Positions 25,452 to 33,294 of a DNA stretch of 64,000 nt are shown piece after piece. The stretch lies in the NCBI GenBank assembly GCA_015056815.1, contig SVFN01000022.1, positions 17,643 to 81,642 on the forward strand. Direction: 5' to 3'. Position 1 is the first letter of the stretch. Every line of letters begins with the position of its first letter. The translations under genes were made by a program, and so were the position numbers. The notes below the pieces were generated by a model, which saw only the letters and a list, made by a program, of their open reading frames with translations, made no database searches and was not told the DNA's origin. The stretch is from Lachnospiraceae bacterium. Lineage in GTDB: Bacteria; Bacillota; Clostridia; Lachnospirales; Lachnospiraceae.

Positions 25452-26570
25452 TCAGGCGAAAAATTTCTTCACACACTCTATGATCCGTCCGGTCTCCTCT
25501 TCCGGCAGATGATAGTAAAGCGGAAGGCGCAGCAGTCTCTCGCTCTCTCTGGTCGTATGGACATCTTCGCCATGGAACCGGCCGTATTTGCGCCCTGCCT
25601 GCGCAGAGTGCAGCGGGACATAATGGAACACTGCTTTGATATCCCGTTCCAGAAGATATGCGATCAGGTTCGTTCTTTCTTCCAGATCTTTGACCTTGAT
25701 ATAATACATATGTGCATTGTGTTCACACTCCGGCGGTATCACCGGTACATCCAGATGACTCCAGCCTCTGAAGGCATCATCATACATCTTCCAGGTCTTC
25801 ATGCGGTCTTTGGTTATCTCATCCGCCACCTCCAACTGTGCCCAGAGATACGCGGCATTTATATCACTTGGCAGGTAGGAAGATCCCATATCACACCAGG
25901 TATACTTGTCCACTTCTCCCCGGAAAAATTTAGATCGGTTCGTTCCTTTCTCTCTAAGGATCTCAGCCCGTTCTTTGAACTGAAGCTCGCGGATCAGGAG
26001 TGCGCCGCCTTCTCCCATGGAGAAATTCTTGGTCTCATGGAAACTGAAACAGCCAAACTCCCCTATTGTGCCCAGTGGTTTTCCTTTGTAGGTGGACATG
26101 ATCCCCTGCGCCGCATCCTCGATCACGTAGAGATTATGCAGTCTTGCAAGCTCCATGATGGTATCCATTTCACAGCCTACCCCGGCATAGTGTACCGGCA
26201 CAATGGCTTTTGTCTTCTCTGTGATTGCCGCTTCGATCAGGTTCTCATCGATATTCATGGTATCCGGCCGGATATCCACAAAGACGATCTGCGCTCCACG
26301 CAGCACAAACGCATCTGCGGTAGAGACAAAGGTAAAAGAAGGCATGATGATCTCATCTCCCGGCTGAATATCTGCCAAAAGCGCTGCCATCTCAAGGGCA
26401 TGCGTACAAGAGGTCGTCAAAAGTGCTTCGCTTGTACCTGTTTTTTCTTCCAGCCATGCCTTGCAACGCATCGTAAATTCACCGTCGCCGCAGATTTTAC
26501 GGTTGTCGACCGCCTGCTTGATATAGGTCAGTTCTTTTCCCGTAAACGGAGCTATGTTAAAAGGTGTCAT
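25452..26570 (-). CDS. dTDP-4-amino-4,6-dideoxyhexose transaminase (WecE/RffA-like)
   Basis: A 372-residue PLP-dependent DegT/DnrJ/EryC1 aminotransferase starting MTPFNIAPFTGKELTYIKQA, with AGGAGG upstream. Motifs: TTSCTHALEMAALL near 62, PSFTFVSTADAFVLRGA near 84, EDAAQGIM near 158, and the catalytic lysine in FSFHETKNFSMGEGGALL near 180. FHETKN matches the WecE subgroup, which converts dTDP-4-keto-6-deoxyglucose to dTDP-4-amino-4,6-dideoxygalactose. It is the first gene of the glycan cluster and lies just after a terminator-like hairpin. The enzymes making the keto sugar (RmlA, RmlB) must be elsewhere. Confidence 0.88.
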   Translation of the reverse strand: MTPFNIAPFTGKELTYIKQAVDNRKICGDGEFTMRCKAWLEEKTGTSEALLTTSCTHALEMAALLADIQPGDEIIMPSFTFVSTADAFVLRGAQIVFVDIRPDTMNIDENLIEAAITEKTKAIVPVHYAGVGCEMDTIMELARLHNLYVIEDAAQGIMSTYKGKPLGTIGEFGCFSFHETKNFSMGEGGALLIRELQFKERAEILREKGTNRSKFFRGEVDKYTWCDMGSSYLPSDINAAYLWAQLEVADEITKDRMKTWKMYDDAFRGWSHLDVPVIPPECEHNAHMYYIKVKDLEERTNLIAYLLERDIKAVFHYVPLHSAQAGRKYGRFHGEDVHTTRESERLLRLPLYYHLPEEETGRIIECVKKFFA

Positions 26571-26607
26571 AGGAGTCCTCCTGTTTTTGTTGTTTCCTTT
26601 ATTGGTA

Positions 26608-26637
26608 AAAGGCATATACCTCCCGGCATATGCCTTT
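26608..26637 (-). terminator. Terminator or attenuator before the glycan cluster
   Basis: A perfect 10-bp stem, AAAGGCATAT (26608-26617) with ATATGCCTTT (26628-26637), is followed by TTTTACC on the minus strand. It ends the sigK-pilT unit. Because a structured leader lies just upstream and the WecE-like gene starts 37 bp downstream, it could also act as an attenuator. Confidence 0.65.
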
Positions 26638-26651
26638 CGCTGTCGCAGTCT

Positions 26652-26698
26652 GTTGTCTTATTTCCTGTATCCGGATATCAGGCTTTGTACCAGACAAC
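26652..26698 (-). promoter_or_regulatory. Nested inverted repeat upstream of the glycan cluster
   Basis: GTTGTCT (26652-26658) pairs with AGACAAC (26692-26698), enclosing an inner stem (CCTG-TATCC with GGATA-CAGG, one bulge, 26664-26682). Read on the minus strand it comes just before the terminator-like hairpin at 26608-26637. It may be an operator or a leader-RNA structure. No clear sigma-A promoter was found in this interval. Confidence 0.4.
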
Positions 26699-26842
26699 AT
26701 GAATATAATAATCCATGTTTCATTTACATGCGATCTTGGAAGTGTTTTTCTCTCCTACTGTTTCCATCCTTTTGCGCAACCGCAGGATGAAGCACTTCCT
26801 ATTCATGTCAGCAAAGGAATGATATCCCCATTTCCTACACTC

Positions 26843-27898
26843 TTAGAAAATCTTCTCTCTCATACGATCCGGATCCTGCGCATACTGGATACAGTTCTCA
26901 CGACTGATCTTGCGCGCCATGTAAAGCTGTAACAGCGCATCATCCGCTGTGATCATGCCTTCTGACTTGCTGGTCTGGATAACCGACTGGATCATATGGG
27001 ATTTACCTTCACGGATCAGGTTACGGATCGCGGCATTGGCATGCATGACCTCGAAGGAAGCAACTCGGCCATCCTCTGTTACATTCGGGATCAGCTGCTG
27101 TGCAATGATCGAAACGATAACAGTCGAAAGCTGTACCCTGATCTGTCCCTGCTGATGAGTCGGGAATACGTCGATGATACGGTCAATGGTAGCCGCCGCA
27201 TTGTTGGTATGAAGCGTTGACAATACCAGATGTCCGGTCTCAGCTGCGGAAATCGCTGTAGAGATCGTCTCGTAGTCACGCATCTCTCCGACGAGGATAA
27301 CGTCCGGGTCCTGACGAAGAGCACCTCTTAAGGCATTGGCGAAGCTCTGTGTATCCTGTCCGATCTCACGCTGGTTCACGATGGACATCTTATGCCTGTG
27401 AGAGTACTCGATCGGCTCCTCCAGTGTAATGATATGGGCATCCCGGTTGGAATTGATCTTATCAATGATCGCTGCAAGGGTGGTGGATTTACCACTACCG
27501 GTAGGTCCGGTCACTAAGATCAGTCCCCTCTTACGCTGATAAAGATCGACCACGCTCCTTGGCACACCCAGCACCTCAGGATCGGGGATCTGGGTACCTA
27601 CGGTACGAAGCGCGATACCAATGGCACCTCTCTGCTTATAGACATTCACACGATAACGGCCGATCTCCGGAAACGCTACCGATAAGTCGTACTCGCCTCT
27701 TTCTTCGAATTTCTCACGCTGTGCCTGATTGAGTATACTTAAACAAAGCTCCAATGTGTCTGCTGCCGTAAGGGGCGGGCAGTCAATGGCATATAAATGT
27801 CCGTTGACACGCATTTTGGGCGGGATACCCACTGTAATATGGATATCGGACGCATTCGCGCCATAAGCGATCCTTAAAATTTCTTCTAATGTGTACAT
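26843..27898 (-). CDS. pilT: Type IV pilus retraction ATPase PilT
   Basis: A 351-residue ATPase of the PilT family, which disassembles pili and drives twitching motility. It has the PilT-type short N-terminal domain, Walker A GPTGSGKSTT near 128-137, the LEEPIEYSH motif, Walker B-type DVILVGEMRDYET near 198, and the GHLVLSTLHTNNAAATIDRIID segment. No cysteine zinc motif is present, separating it from PilB. GTGAGGA lies 7 bp before the ATG. It is 23 bp downstream of sigK on the same strand, away from the pilB-pilC operon. Confidence 0.95.
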   Translation of the reverse strand: MYTLEEILRIAYGANASDIHITVGIPPKMRVNGHLYAIDCPPLTAADTLELCLSILNQAQREKFEERGEYDLSVAFPEIGRYRVNVYKQRGAIGIALRTVGTQIPDPEVLGVPRSVVDLYQRKRGLILVTGPTGSGKSTTLAAIIDKINSNRDAHIITLEEPIEYSHRHKMSIVNQREIGQDTQSFANALRGALRQDPDVILVGEMRDYETISTAISAAETGHLVLSTLHTNNAAATIDRIIDVFPTHQQGQIRVQLSTVIVSIIAQQLIPNVTEDGRVASFEVMHANAAIRNLIREGKSHMIQSVIQTSKSEGMITADDALLQLYMARKISRENCIQYAQDPDRMREKIF

Positions 27899-27921
27899 AA
27901 TTGTTCCTCACCTTCTGTGAT

Positions 27922-28581
27922 TTATTGCAAAGCATCCTTTAATTTCTTCAATGCTTTCTTTTCGATCCTCGAAACGTAGCTGCGGGAAATGCCCAGTTTC
28001 TGTCCGAGCTCTCTTTGTGTCATTTCCCTCCCCGTAACCAATCCGTACCTTCTTATAATGATCTCCCGTTCTCTCTGTGTCAGAACCTGTTCCAGCAAAA
28101 CCGAAAGCCTTTTTAAGTATTCCTCCGTCATCAGATCCTGTACAACATCCCTGGGCTCTGAAATGATGATATCCAACAGACTGATCTCATTGCCCTCCCT
28201 GTCTGTGCTGACAGGCTCGTAGATAGAAACCTCTTTGGCTGTTTTCCTGCGGGATCTGAGCATCATCAGCAGTTCGTTGTCAATGCACCTGGCTGCATAG
28301 GTGGCAAGCCTGCTGCCCTTCGTCCCATCGAAGGTCTCCACTGCCTTGATCAGCCCGATGGTTCCGATGGAGATCAGATCCTCCATGTTCTCTTCGACAT
28401 TCTGGTACTTCTTCGCGATATGTGCCACCAGACGCAGATTGTGTTCGATCAGTATCCGCCTTGCCTCTGACGACTCCGGTTCGTCCGCTTTCCCATATAG
28501 CTGTAGATAGTGTTTTTCTTCCTCTTCAGATAATGGCTTCTGAAAGGTCTGCAAGGAAAGCCCCCATACTTTTTTTATCAT
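27922..28581 (-). CDS. sigK: Sporulation sigma factor SigK-like, without a pro-sequence
   Basis: A 219-residue sigma-70 family protein matching sigma-K through its length: PLSEEEEKHYLQL, LRLVAHIAKKYQN, EDLISIGTIGLIKAVE, LATYAARCIDNE, EGNEISLLD, and region 4 TQRELGQKLGISRSYVSRIEK. Sigma-K drives late mother-cell gene expression during sporulation. Only about 17 residues precede PLSEEEE, versus about 33 in Bacillus subtilis, so the hydrophobic pro-sequence seems to be missing, as in Clostridioides difficile. The gene is not split by a skin-type element. The ATG has no good ribosome binding site; a TTG 27 bp downstream behind GGGGG is an alternative start. It has a sigma-A-like promoter at 28639-28667. 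Confidence 0.85.
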   Translation of the reverse strand: MIKKVWGLSLQTFQKPLSEEEEKHYLQLYGKADEPESSEARRILIEHNLRLVAHIAKKYQNVEENMEDLISIGTIGLIKAVETFDGTKGSRLATYAARCIDNELLMMLRSRRKTAKEVSIYEPVSTDREGNEISLLDIIISEPRDVVQDLMTEEYLKRLSVLLEQVLTQREREIIIRRYGLVTGREMTQRELGQKLGISRSYVSRIEKKALKKLKDALQ

Positions 28582-28638
28582 TGTATGCGGATAGCTTATC
28601 GATAGTAACCGTCCATTTGTATCACCGGCATATAATTA

Positions 28639-28667
28639 ATTATACTGATTTTCATGCAGTTATGCAA
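28639..28667 (-). promoter_or_regulatory. Sigma-A-type promoter of sigK-pilT
   Basis: TTGCAT (28662-28667), 17 bp, and a perfect TATAAT (28639-28644) on the minus strand, with transcription predicted near 28632. A vegetative-type promoter for a late sporulation sigma factor is unexpected. Confidence 0.65.
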
Positions 28668-28697
28668 GATAATTCAAAAACATTTGTCAGTCGGTTC

Positions 28698-28807
28698 GTT
28701 ACTATTCATTCCGTAGCCTCGCACTACGCTGCGAGGCTACGGAAAAACTATATAAAACAGCCTATTATGTTTTGCACTTCGGCGCAGCCGAACGAAATAT
28801 GTGCAAA
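28698..28807. repeat. Interspersed palindromic element, copy 1
   Basis: Starts GTTACTATTC and contains a perfect 13-bp hairpin (CCGTAGCCTCGCA at 28711-28723, TGCGAGGCTACGG at 28730-28742). A TTCGGC/GCCGAA hairpin inside TTTGCAC/GTGCAAA arms follows. About 100 bp match the reverse complement of copy 2 (31914-32068). It ends directly at the dprA stop codon and lacks the last ~45 bp of copy 2. Confidence 0.75.
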
Positions 28808-30061
28808 CTATATCGATTTCTGGTACTCCCCGCCCACTCTCGTGATGCATCCTTTCAGTTCCAGCATGGTCAGGGTGCAAAGCACTTCCGGCATATTCAT
28901 CTGCGGAAGAGAGGCGAGGATGGAATCGGCACTCTTGGGAAAAAGGTCACACTGTGCATAAACACTCTTTTCCGTTTCGGTCAGTCCGACTGACGGTTTA
29001 GGCTCGGACAGAAAATCCGCATATGTTCTATCCCCGCAATTCACCGTGGTTTTGGGCTTATTTCCCATAAAATCCTGTCCCATTCTGCTTTTTGACTCAT
29101 CCGGCTGTCTGCGAAGCAGCAGGGAATCCTTCTTTTCCTGAATTTCCCGGATAAATTCGGCCGGTGACCAAAAGGGTGTTGCCCCCTCCCTGATCAGCTT
29201 GTTACAGCCGTCACTGAGCCTGTCGGTCACCCTGCCGGGAACGGCGTACACTTCTTTTCCCTGCTCCAGTGCCATATCCACTGTGATCAACGTACCGCTT
29301 TTCAGGCACGCCTCCACCACCACGATCACGTCGCTCAGTCCGCTGATGATCCTGTTTCTGGGCGGAAAGAGTGCTGCTCTTGCTGCTGTGCCGGGCGCGT
29401 ATTCGGACAAAACGCCGCAATCCGGAGATATGCACAGTTTTTCATAAAGTCCGGCGTTGGAGCGGGGATAGCAGACATCTACTCCGCTGCCCAGCACTGC
29501 ATAAACCGAACCATTTTTTTGCACGGCGGCTTCCTGACTGATCCCATCGATCCCGCGTGCCATGCCGCTGATCAGGGTGATCTTTGCGTCTGCCAGTTCT
29601 TTCGCCAGCTCTGTCGCGACATAGCTTCCATACTGGGAGCACTGCCTCGCACCAACGATCGCCACATTCAGATCATCCTCCTTTGGCATTGTCCCTTTGC
29701 AGTACAGAACCATCGGAGGATTGGGAATATCATACAGACGTCCCGGATAATCCGCTTCCCCATAAATTGTAAATTGGATCTTTTCTTTTTGCAAGGCTTC
29801 ATATTCCTGCAGGGCTTTTTCTTCCATATAGTTTTTTCTGCATTCTGACAGGTTCCGGCCAAGTCTCTCCGGTGCCCGCATCTGCATCACATACTTTTTG
29901 TTCTTTTCCTCCGTGCTTTCCAGAAACTCTTTTGCCGTTATTCCAAGCTCCCGCCATCTTAAATAGTGTTTCAGTCCCATCCCGTCCGCCTTCAACAGCT
30001 GATAGAGGCAGGCACGTTCCAAAGAAATGCTCTTTTTCATCTCTTTCATTAACTCCATCAC
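28808..30061 (-). CDS. dprA: DNA-processing protein DprA
   Basis: A 417-residue DprA/Smf protein. DprA protects incoming single-stranded DNA and loads RecA during natural transformation. After an N-terminal helical domain, the Rossmann core shows VAIVGARQCSQYG near 133, LISGMARGIDGISQ near 163, and SGTLITVDMALEQGKEVYAVPG near 270, all hallmark motifs. A C-terminal winged-helix domain (about 355-415, LTETEKSVYAQC) is intact. AAGGA precedes the ATG. It follows comM by 53 bp on the same strand, a usual arrangement in Firmicutes. Confidence 0.95.
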   Translation of the reverse strand: MMELMKEMKKSISLERACLYQLLKADGMGLKHYLRWRELGITAKEFLESTEEKNKKYVMQMRAPERLGRNLSECRKNYMEEKALQEYEALQKEKIQFTIYGEADYPGRLYDIPNPPMVLYCKGTMPKEDDLNVAIVGARQCSQYGSYVATELAKELADAKITLISGMARGIDGISQEAAVQKNGSVYAVLGSGVDVCYPRSNAGLYEKLCISPDCGVLSEYAPGTAARAALFPPRNRIISGLSDVIVVVEACLKSGTLITVDMALEQGKEVYAVPGRVTDRLSDGCNKLIREGATPFWSPAEFIREIQEKKDSLLLRRQPDESKSRMGQDFMGNKPKTTVNCGDRTYADFLSEPKPSVGLTETEKSVYAQCDLFPKSADSILASLPQMNMPEVLCTLTMLELKGCITRVGGEYQKSI

Positions 30062-30114
30062 ATCCTTTTTCTTTTCTCATATTCCCATCTGCATTTCCAT
30101 CTGCTTTTTCTGCA

Positions 30115-31710
30115 TTAACGCACCTCTTCATGAAAGCACATCGCTTCTGCGATATGTTCCGTTTTCACTGCCTCATCGCCTTTCAGGTCGGCAATGGTAC
30201 GCGCCACCCGCAGGATCCGGTAATATCCTCTGGCAGACAATTCCCTTTCTTCAAAAATCCGGTTCAAAAAATCCTGTGCCTGCCGGTCCATGTGGCAGAA
30301 TGCTTTGATCTCATCCGGTGATAATTCACTGTTGAAGCGTGCTGTGATCCGTTTTCCGGCCTTTTCGCTGTCTTTTTTTTCCTGCCGGTATTTCTTCAAA
30401 CGCTCCTCCTGAATTTTTCTGGCGGCCATGACTCTTTTCCGGATTTTTTCGCTGCTCTCAGCCTCTTTTTCCTGTGTGAGTTCCTTTACCGTCACGCCCT
30501 CCACCCGCACGATCAGATCAAACCGGTCGAGCATCGGACCGGACACCCTGCCCTGGTATTTTTCAATCTCACGCTTCGTGCATTTGCATCGGTTATAATC
30601 AGGGTAATAACCGCAGGGGCAGGGATTCATCGCAGCCACCAGCATAAAATCCGCCGGATATTCGATGTTTCCGTTGTTTCTCGCAATCTGTACTTTTTTA
30701 TCTTCCATGGGTTGTCTTAAGACATCCAGATTGGTTCTGCCAAACTCCGGCAGTTCATCCAAGAATAGAATGGAGCGATGTGCCAGACTGATAATGCCGG
30801 GTCTCGGATAATGTCCTCCTCCCACCAGAGCCTGTCGTGTCGTGGTGTGGTGCGGACTTTGTACGATACGTTCCCGGATCAGCGGCCGGTCAGGCGGCAG
30901 ATAGCCTGCCACACTGTAGATTTTAGAAACTTCCAGACTCTCCTCCATGGTCATGGGCGGAAGAATGGAAGGAAGGCATTTCGCAATCAGCGTTTTGCCG
31001 GCTCCCGGAGGACCGCTCAGCAGAAGATTGTGAAAACCGGCGGCAGCGATCTCCGCAGCGCGTCTGGCCATTGGCTGTCCTTTGATCTGTTTAAAATCAT
31101 AAGGGAAAGAAGGCACATATTGCAGCTTCGTGTCATTCCGGTATCCGGCATCGCTCTTATGCTCCCATTCCTCTTCCATGATCATACAGGCTTCTTTTAA
31201 GGATGCTACTCCCCAAATATTCATATCATCAATCAGAGCCGCTTCTTTCACATTTCCGGACGGAACGATACAATCCGTCATGCCCTGTTCTCTGGCATAT
31301 GCCACTAAAGGAAGCACTCCCATAACAGGCTTTACTTCCCCGGACAGTCCCAGTTCTCCAAGGATCAGTGTATCCTCCAGTTTTCGCAGGATCTGTTCTC
31401 TTTTCTTCTCTTCTTTGTCCTTCAGAATTTCTCCTGTCGCGATCAGGATCCCAAGAGCCACCGACAGATCATAGGAATTACCGTCCTTTCTCAGATCTGC
31501 CGGTGCCAGATTGACCGTGATCCTTTTGGCCGGAAGTTTATATTCCGTATTCTTAAGTGCTACTCTGACCCGTTCTTTGGCTTCTTTGACTTCACTGCTT
31601 AAATAGCCTACCATCTCCATGCAGGGAAGCCCGTCGGAAACATCCACCTCCGCGGTAACCGTCTTACAGGCCAGACCACAGACTGCGCCTGCATATAGTT
31701 TTTGTACCAT
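30115..31710 (-). CDS. comM: ComM/YifB-family Mg-chelatase-like AAA+ ATPase
   Basis: A 531-residue protein starting MVQKLYAGAV, with GAGGAG 6 bp upstream. ComM is a hexameric helicase promoting branch migration during natural transformation. The N-terminal chelatase-like domain contains LPCMEMVGYLSSEVKEAKERV and ITVNLAPADLRKDG. Walker A LLLSGPPGAGKTLIAKCLPS lies near 225, and SILFLDELPEF near 305. The MNPCPCGYY cysteine motif is near 363. The C-terminal ARGYYRILRVARTIADL is typical. It is the first gene of the comM-dprA pair with promoter at 31848-31876. Confidence 0.93.
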   Translation of the reverse strand: MVQKLYAGAVCGLACKTVTAEVDVSDGLPCMEMVGYLSSEVKEAKERVRVALKNTEYKLPAKRITVNLAPADLRKDGNSYDLSVALGILIATGEILKDKEEKKREQILRKLEDTLILGELGLSGEVKPVMGVLPLVAYAREQGMTDCIVPSGNVKEAALIDDMNIWGVASLKEACMIMEEEWEHKSDAGYRNDTKLQYVPSFPYDFKQIKGQPMARRAAEIAAAGFHNLLLSGPPGAGKTLIAKCLPSILPPMTMEESLEVSKIYSVAGYLPPDRPLIRERIVQSPHHTTTRQALVGGGHYPRPGIISLAHRSILFLDELPEFGRTNLDVLRQPMEDKKVQIARNNGNIEYPADFMLVAAMNPCPCGYYPDYNRCKCTKREIEKYQGRVSGPMLDRFDLIVRVEGVTVKELTQEKEAESSEKIRKRVMAARKIQEERLKKYRQEKKDSEKAGKRITARFNSELSPDEIKAFCHMDRQAQDFLNRIFEERELSARGYYRILRVARTIADLKGDEAVKTEHIAEAMCFHEEVR

Positions 31711-32067
31711 ATGATTCTCCTCTTTGTGCAATTTTGAAAAGTGTTACGTTTTCATGATTATGGCCGGAAGAACTCTCCGCCTTGATAATAATAGATTCCT
31801 CAGAAAAAAGAATTTGTAACTAAGAATTTCTGAATCAAATCAACTAGACTTTACCATACAGTCCTTTCTTTGTCAATCTCATTTTTTGCCCGGTGCTGCC
31901 GCTCCCAATCGTCGTTACTATTCCGTTCCCGGCCGGCTGGTCACTGAATATAACATGGTTTTCACATATTTAGTTCGGCTAGACCGAAGTGCAAATCATA
32001 ATCGGCTGTTTTATACAGTTTTTCCGTAGCCTCGCAGCGTAGTGCAAAGCTCGGGACAAAACAGTAA
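31711..32067. other. Intergenic region between hemW and comM
   Basis: Contains the comM promoter and its leader (31711-31876) and a palindromic repeat copy (31914-32068). No gene was found. Confidence 0.6.
31848..31876 (-). promoter_or_regulatory. Sigma-A-type promoter of comM-dprA
   Basis: TTGACA (31871-31876), a 17-bp spacer and TAAAGT (31848-31853) on the minus strand. The leader would be about 130 nt. Confidence 0.65.
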
Positions 32068-32068
32068 C
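31914..32068. repeat. Interspersed palindromic element, copy 2 (full length)
   Basis: About 155 bp bounded by GTTACTATT at the left and its inverted match AACAGTAAC at the right. It is inverted relative to copy 1 and shares about 100 bp with it. Here the central 13-bp hairpin has decayed on one arm. It ends at the hemW stop codon. The layout resembles a MITE or REP-type element. Confidence 0.7.
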
Positions 32069-33291
32069 TACAGAAACTCTACAAATACCGAATTGCTCAC
32101 ATCTATGCCATACGGGGTAAGCTTCCAGATGGCGTCCTGTTCTTTATCTGTACAGTCTTCCCTCTTCTCGCACAGCATCAGTCCCTGTTTTTGCAAGCCG
32201 GTCAAAGTCTCTCCGTATACACTCTGAAGCGACACGCCAAAGCGTCGCAAAAACTCTGTTTCCTTCACACCTGCCATACAGCGCAGCCCCAGAAACATAA
32301 ACTCCTGCATCTGCTCTTTTACGGACAAACTCTGGATCTCCTGATAATGCAGGGCTTGCAGGATTGCCACCCGGTCATTGCCACACTTCCCGGCCTCTCC
32401 ATATCTGCCTGCCCTTTCCATATCCCGGCATTTCAGATAAGCATCCAGTCCATCGATGCCTTTAAACCTTACACTTCCAAGTAAAGATGATGCCCCAAGA
32501 CCAAGCCCCAGATAGTCCCCGCCCTGCCAGTAGACGAGATTATGACGACATTCTTTTCCCGGCTTTGCATAGTTGGAAATCTCGTAGCGTTCATAACCGT
32601 AACCCGCCAGAACTGTTTGGGTAAGCTCATACATCTTCCGCTCCTCCTCCTCGTCAGGAAGCAGCTCTTCGTGTGATGCGTATTTTTCAAAAAAAGGAGT
32701 GTTTTCTTCAATGATCAAGCTGTAAGCGGAAATATGCTCCGGTTTTAATGCCGCGATCCTGTGTAGTCCTTCTTCGTAGCGTGCTGTACTCTGTCCGGGA
32801 AGGGCAGACATCAGATCGATATTGATATTGTCAAAACCGGCTCTTCTGGCAGCCCCGTACGTATCCAAAAACTGTGCATAATCATGGATCCTGCCAAGCA
32901 CTTTCAGATCTTCATCAAAGGGCGACTGCAGGCCGATGCTCAGCCTGTTCACACCGGCTTCGAGATATCTTTCAAGTTTCAAAAGATCTGCCGTCCCCGG
33001 ATTGACTTCCACAGTGATCTCAGGCATATCCGAGAAACAAAAAACTCTTTTCAGTTCTTCCAGAATCTCTGTGAGAAGCTCTGCTTTTAAGCAAGAAGGT
33101 GTACCGCCTCCAAAAAAAACAGTATCCACTTCATATCCCGGTAAAAGTCCTCCCCATGCCCGGCACTCTTTTTCCAGTGCACGCACATAGCGTTCTTTTA
33201 CCGTATCCTGCGCCGGTGCTGATAAAAAATCACAATAGGCACATTTTCGGATACAAAACGGAATATGAATGTAGATACTCAGCTTTCTCAT
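32068..33291 (-). CDS. hemW: Radical SAM family heme chaperone HemW
   Basis: A 407-residue radical SAM protein. The cluster motif CxxxCxxC (C13, C17, C20) opens the protein, followed by the fourth Cys-like position (CDFLSA). VFFGGGTPSCL near 60 and VNPGTADLLKLERYLEAGVNRLSIGLQS (two adjacent stretches) near 98-125 are characteristic. The NLVYWQGGDYLGLGLGASS region near 255 is HemW-specific and separates it from coproporphyrinogen oxidase HemN. It starts 3 bp after the lepA stop codon, so lepA-hemW is one operon, as often in Clostridia. Its stop codon touches a repeat element. Confidence 0.92.
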   Translation of the reverse strand: MRKLSIYIHIPFCIRKCAYCDFLSAPAQDTVKERYVRALEKECRAWGGLLPGYEVDTVFFGGGTPSCLKAELLTEILEELKRVFCFSDMPEITVEVNPGTADLLKLERYLEAGVNRLSIGLQSPFDEDLKVLGRIHDYAQFLDTYGAARRAGFDNINIDLMSALPGQSTARYEEGLHRIAALKPEHISAYSLIIEENTPFFEKYASHEELLPDEEEERKMYELTQTVLAGYGYERYEISNYAKPGKECRHNLVYWQGGDYLGLGLGASSLLGSVRFKGIDGLDAYLKCRDMERAGRYGEAGKCGNDRVAILQALHYQEIQSLSVKEQMQEFMFLGLRCMAGVKETEFLRRFGVSLQSVYGETLTGLQKQGLMLCEKREDCTDKEQDAIWKLTPYGIDVSNSVFVEFL

Positions 33292-33294
33292 ACT

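Noticed and set aside
25219..25476. Possible 85-residue minus-strand gene starting MCEEIFRLIKEE
   Set aside because: It overlaps the end of the aminotransferase gene and most of the first third of the VOC gene, with no recognisable domain. The VOC start has a better ribosome binding site.
25509..26702. 397-residue plus-strand open frame
   Set aside because: Antisense to the WecE-like gene, whose motifs are clear; His/Cys/Arg-rich composition typical of a shadow frame.
27922..28581. General sporulation sigma factor SigE/SigF/SigG or a flagellar sigma factor
   Set aside because: Residue-level similarity (PLSEEEEKHYL, EGNEISL, LGISRSYVSRIEK) is closest to SigK, and the SigE/SigG neighbours (spoIIGA, spoIIAB) are absent.
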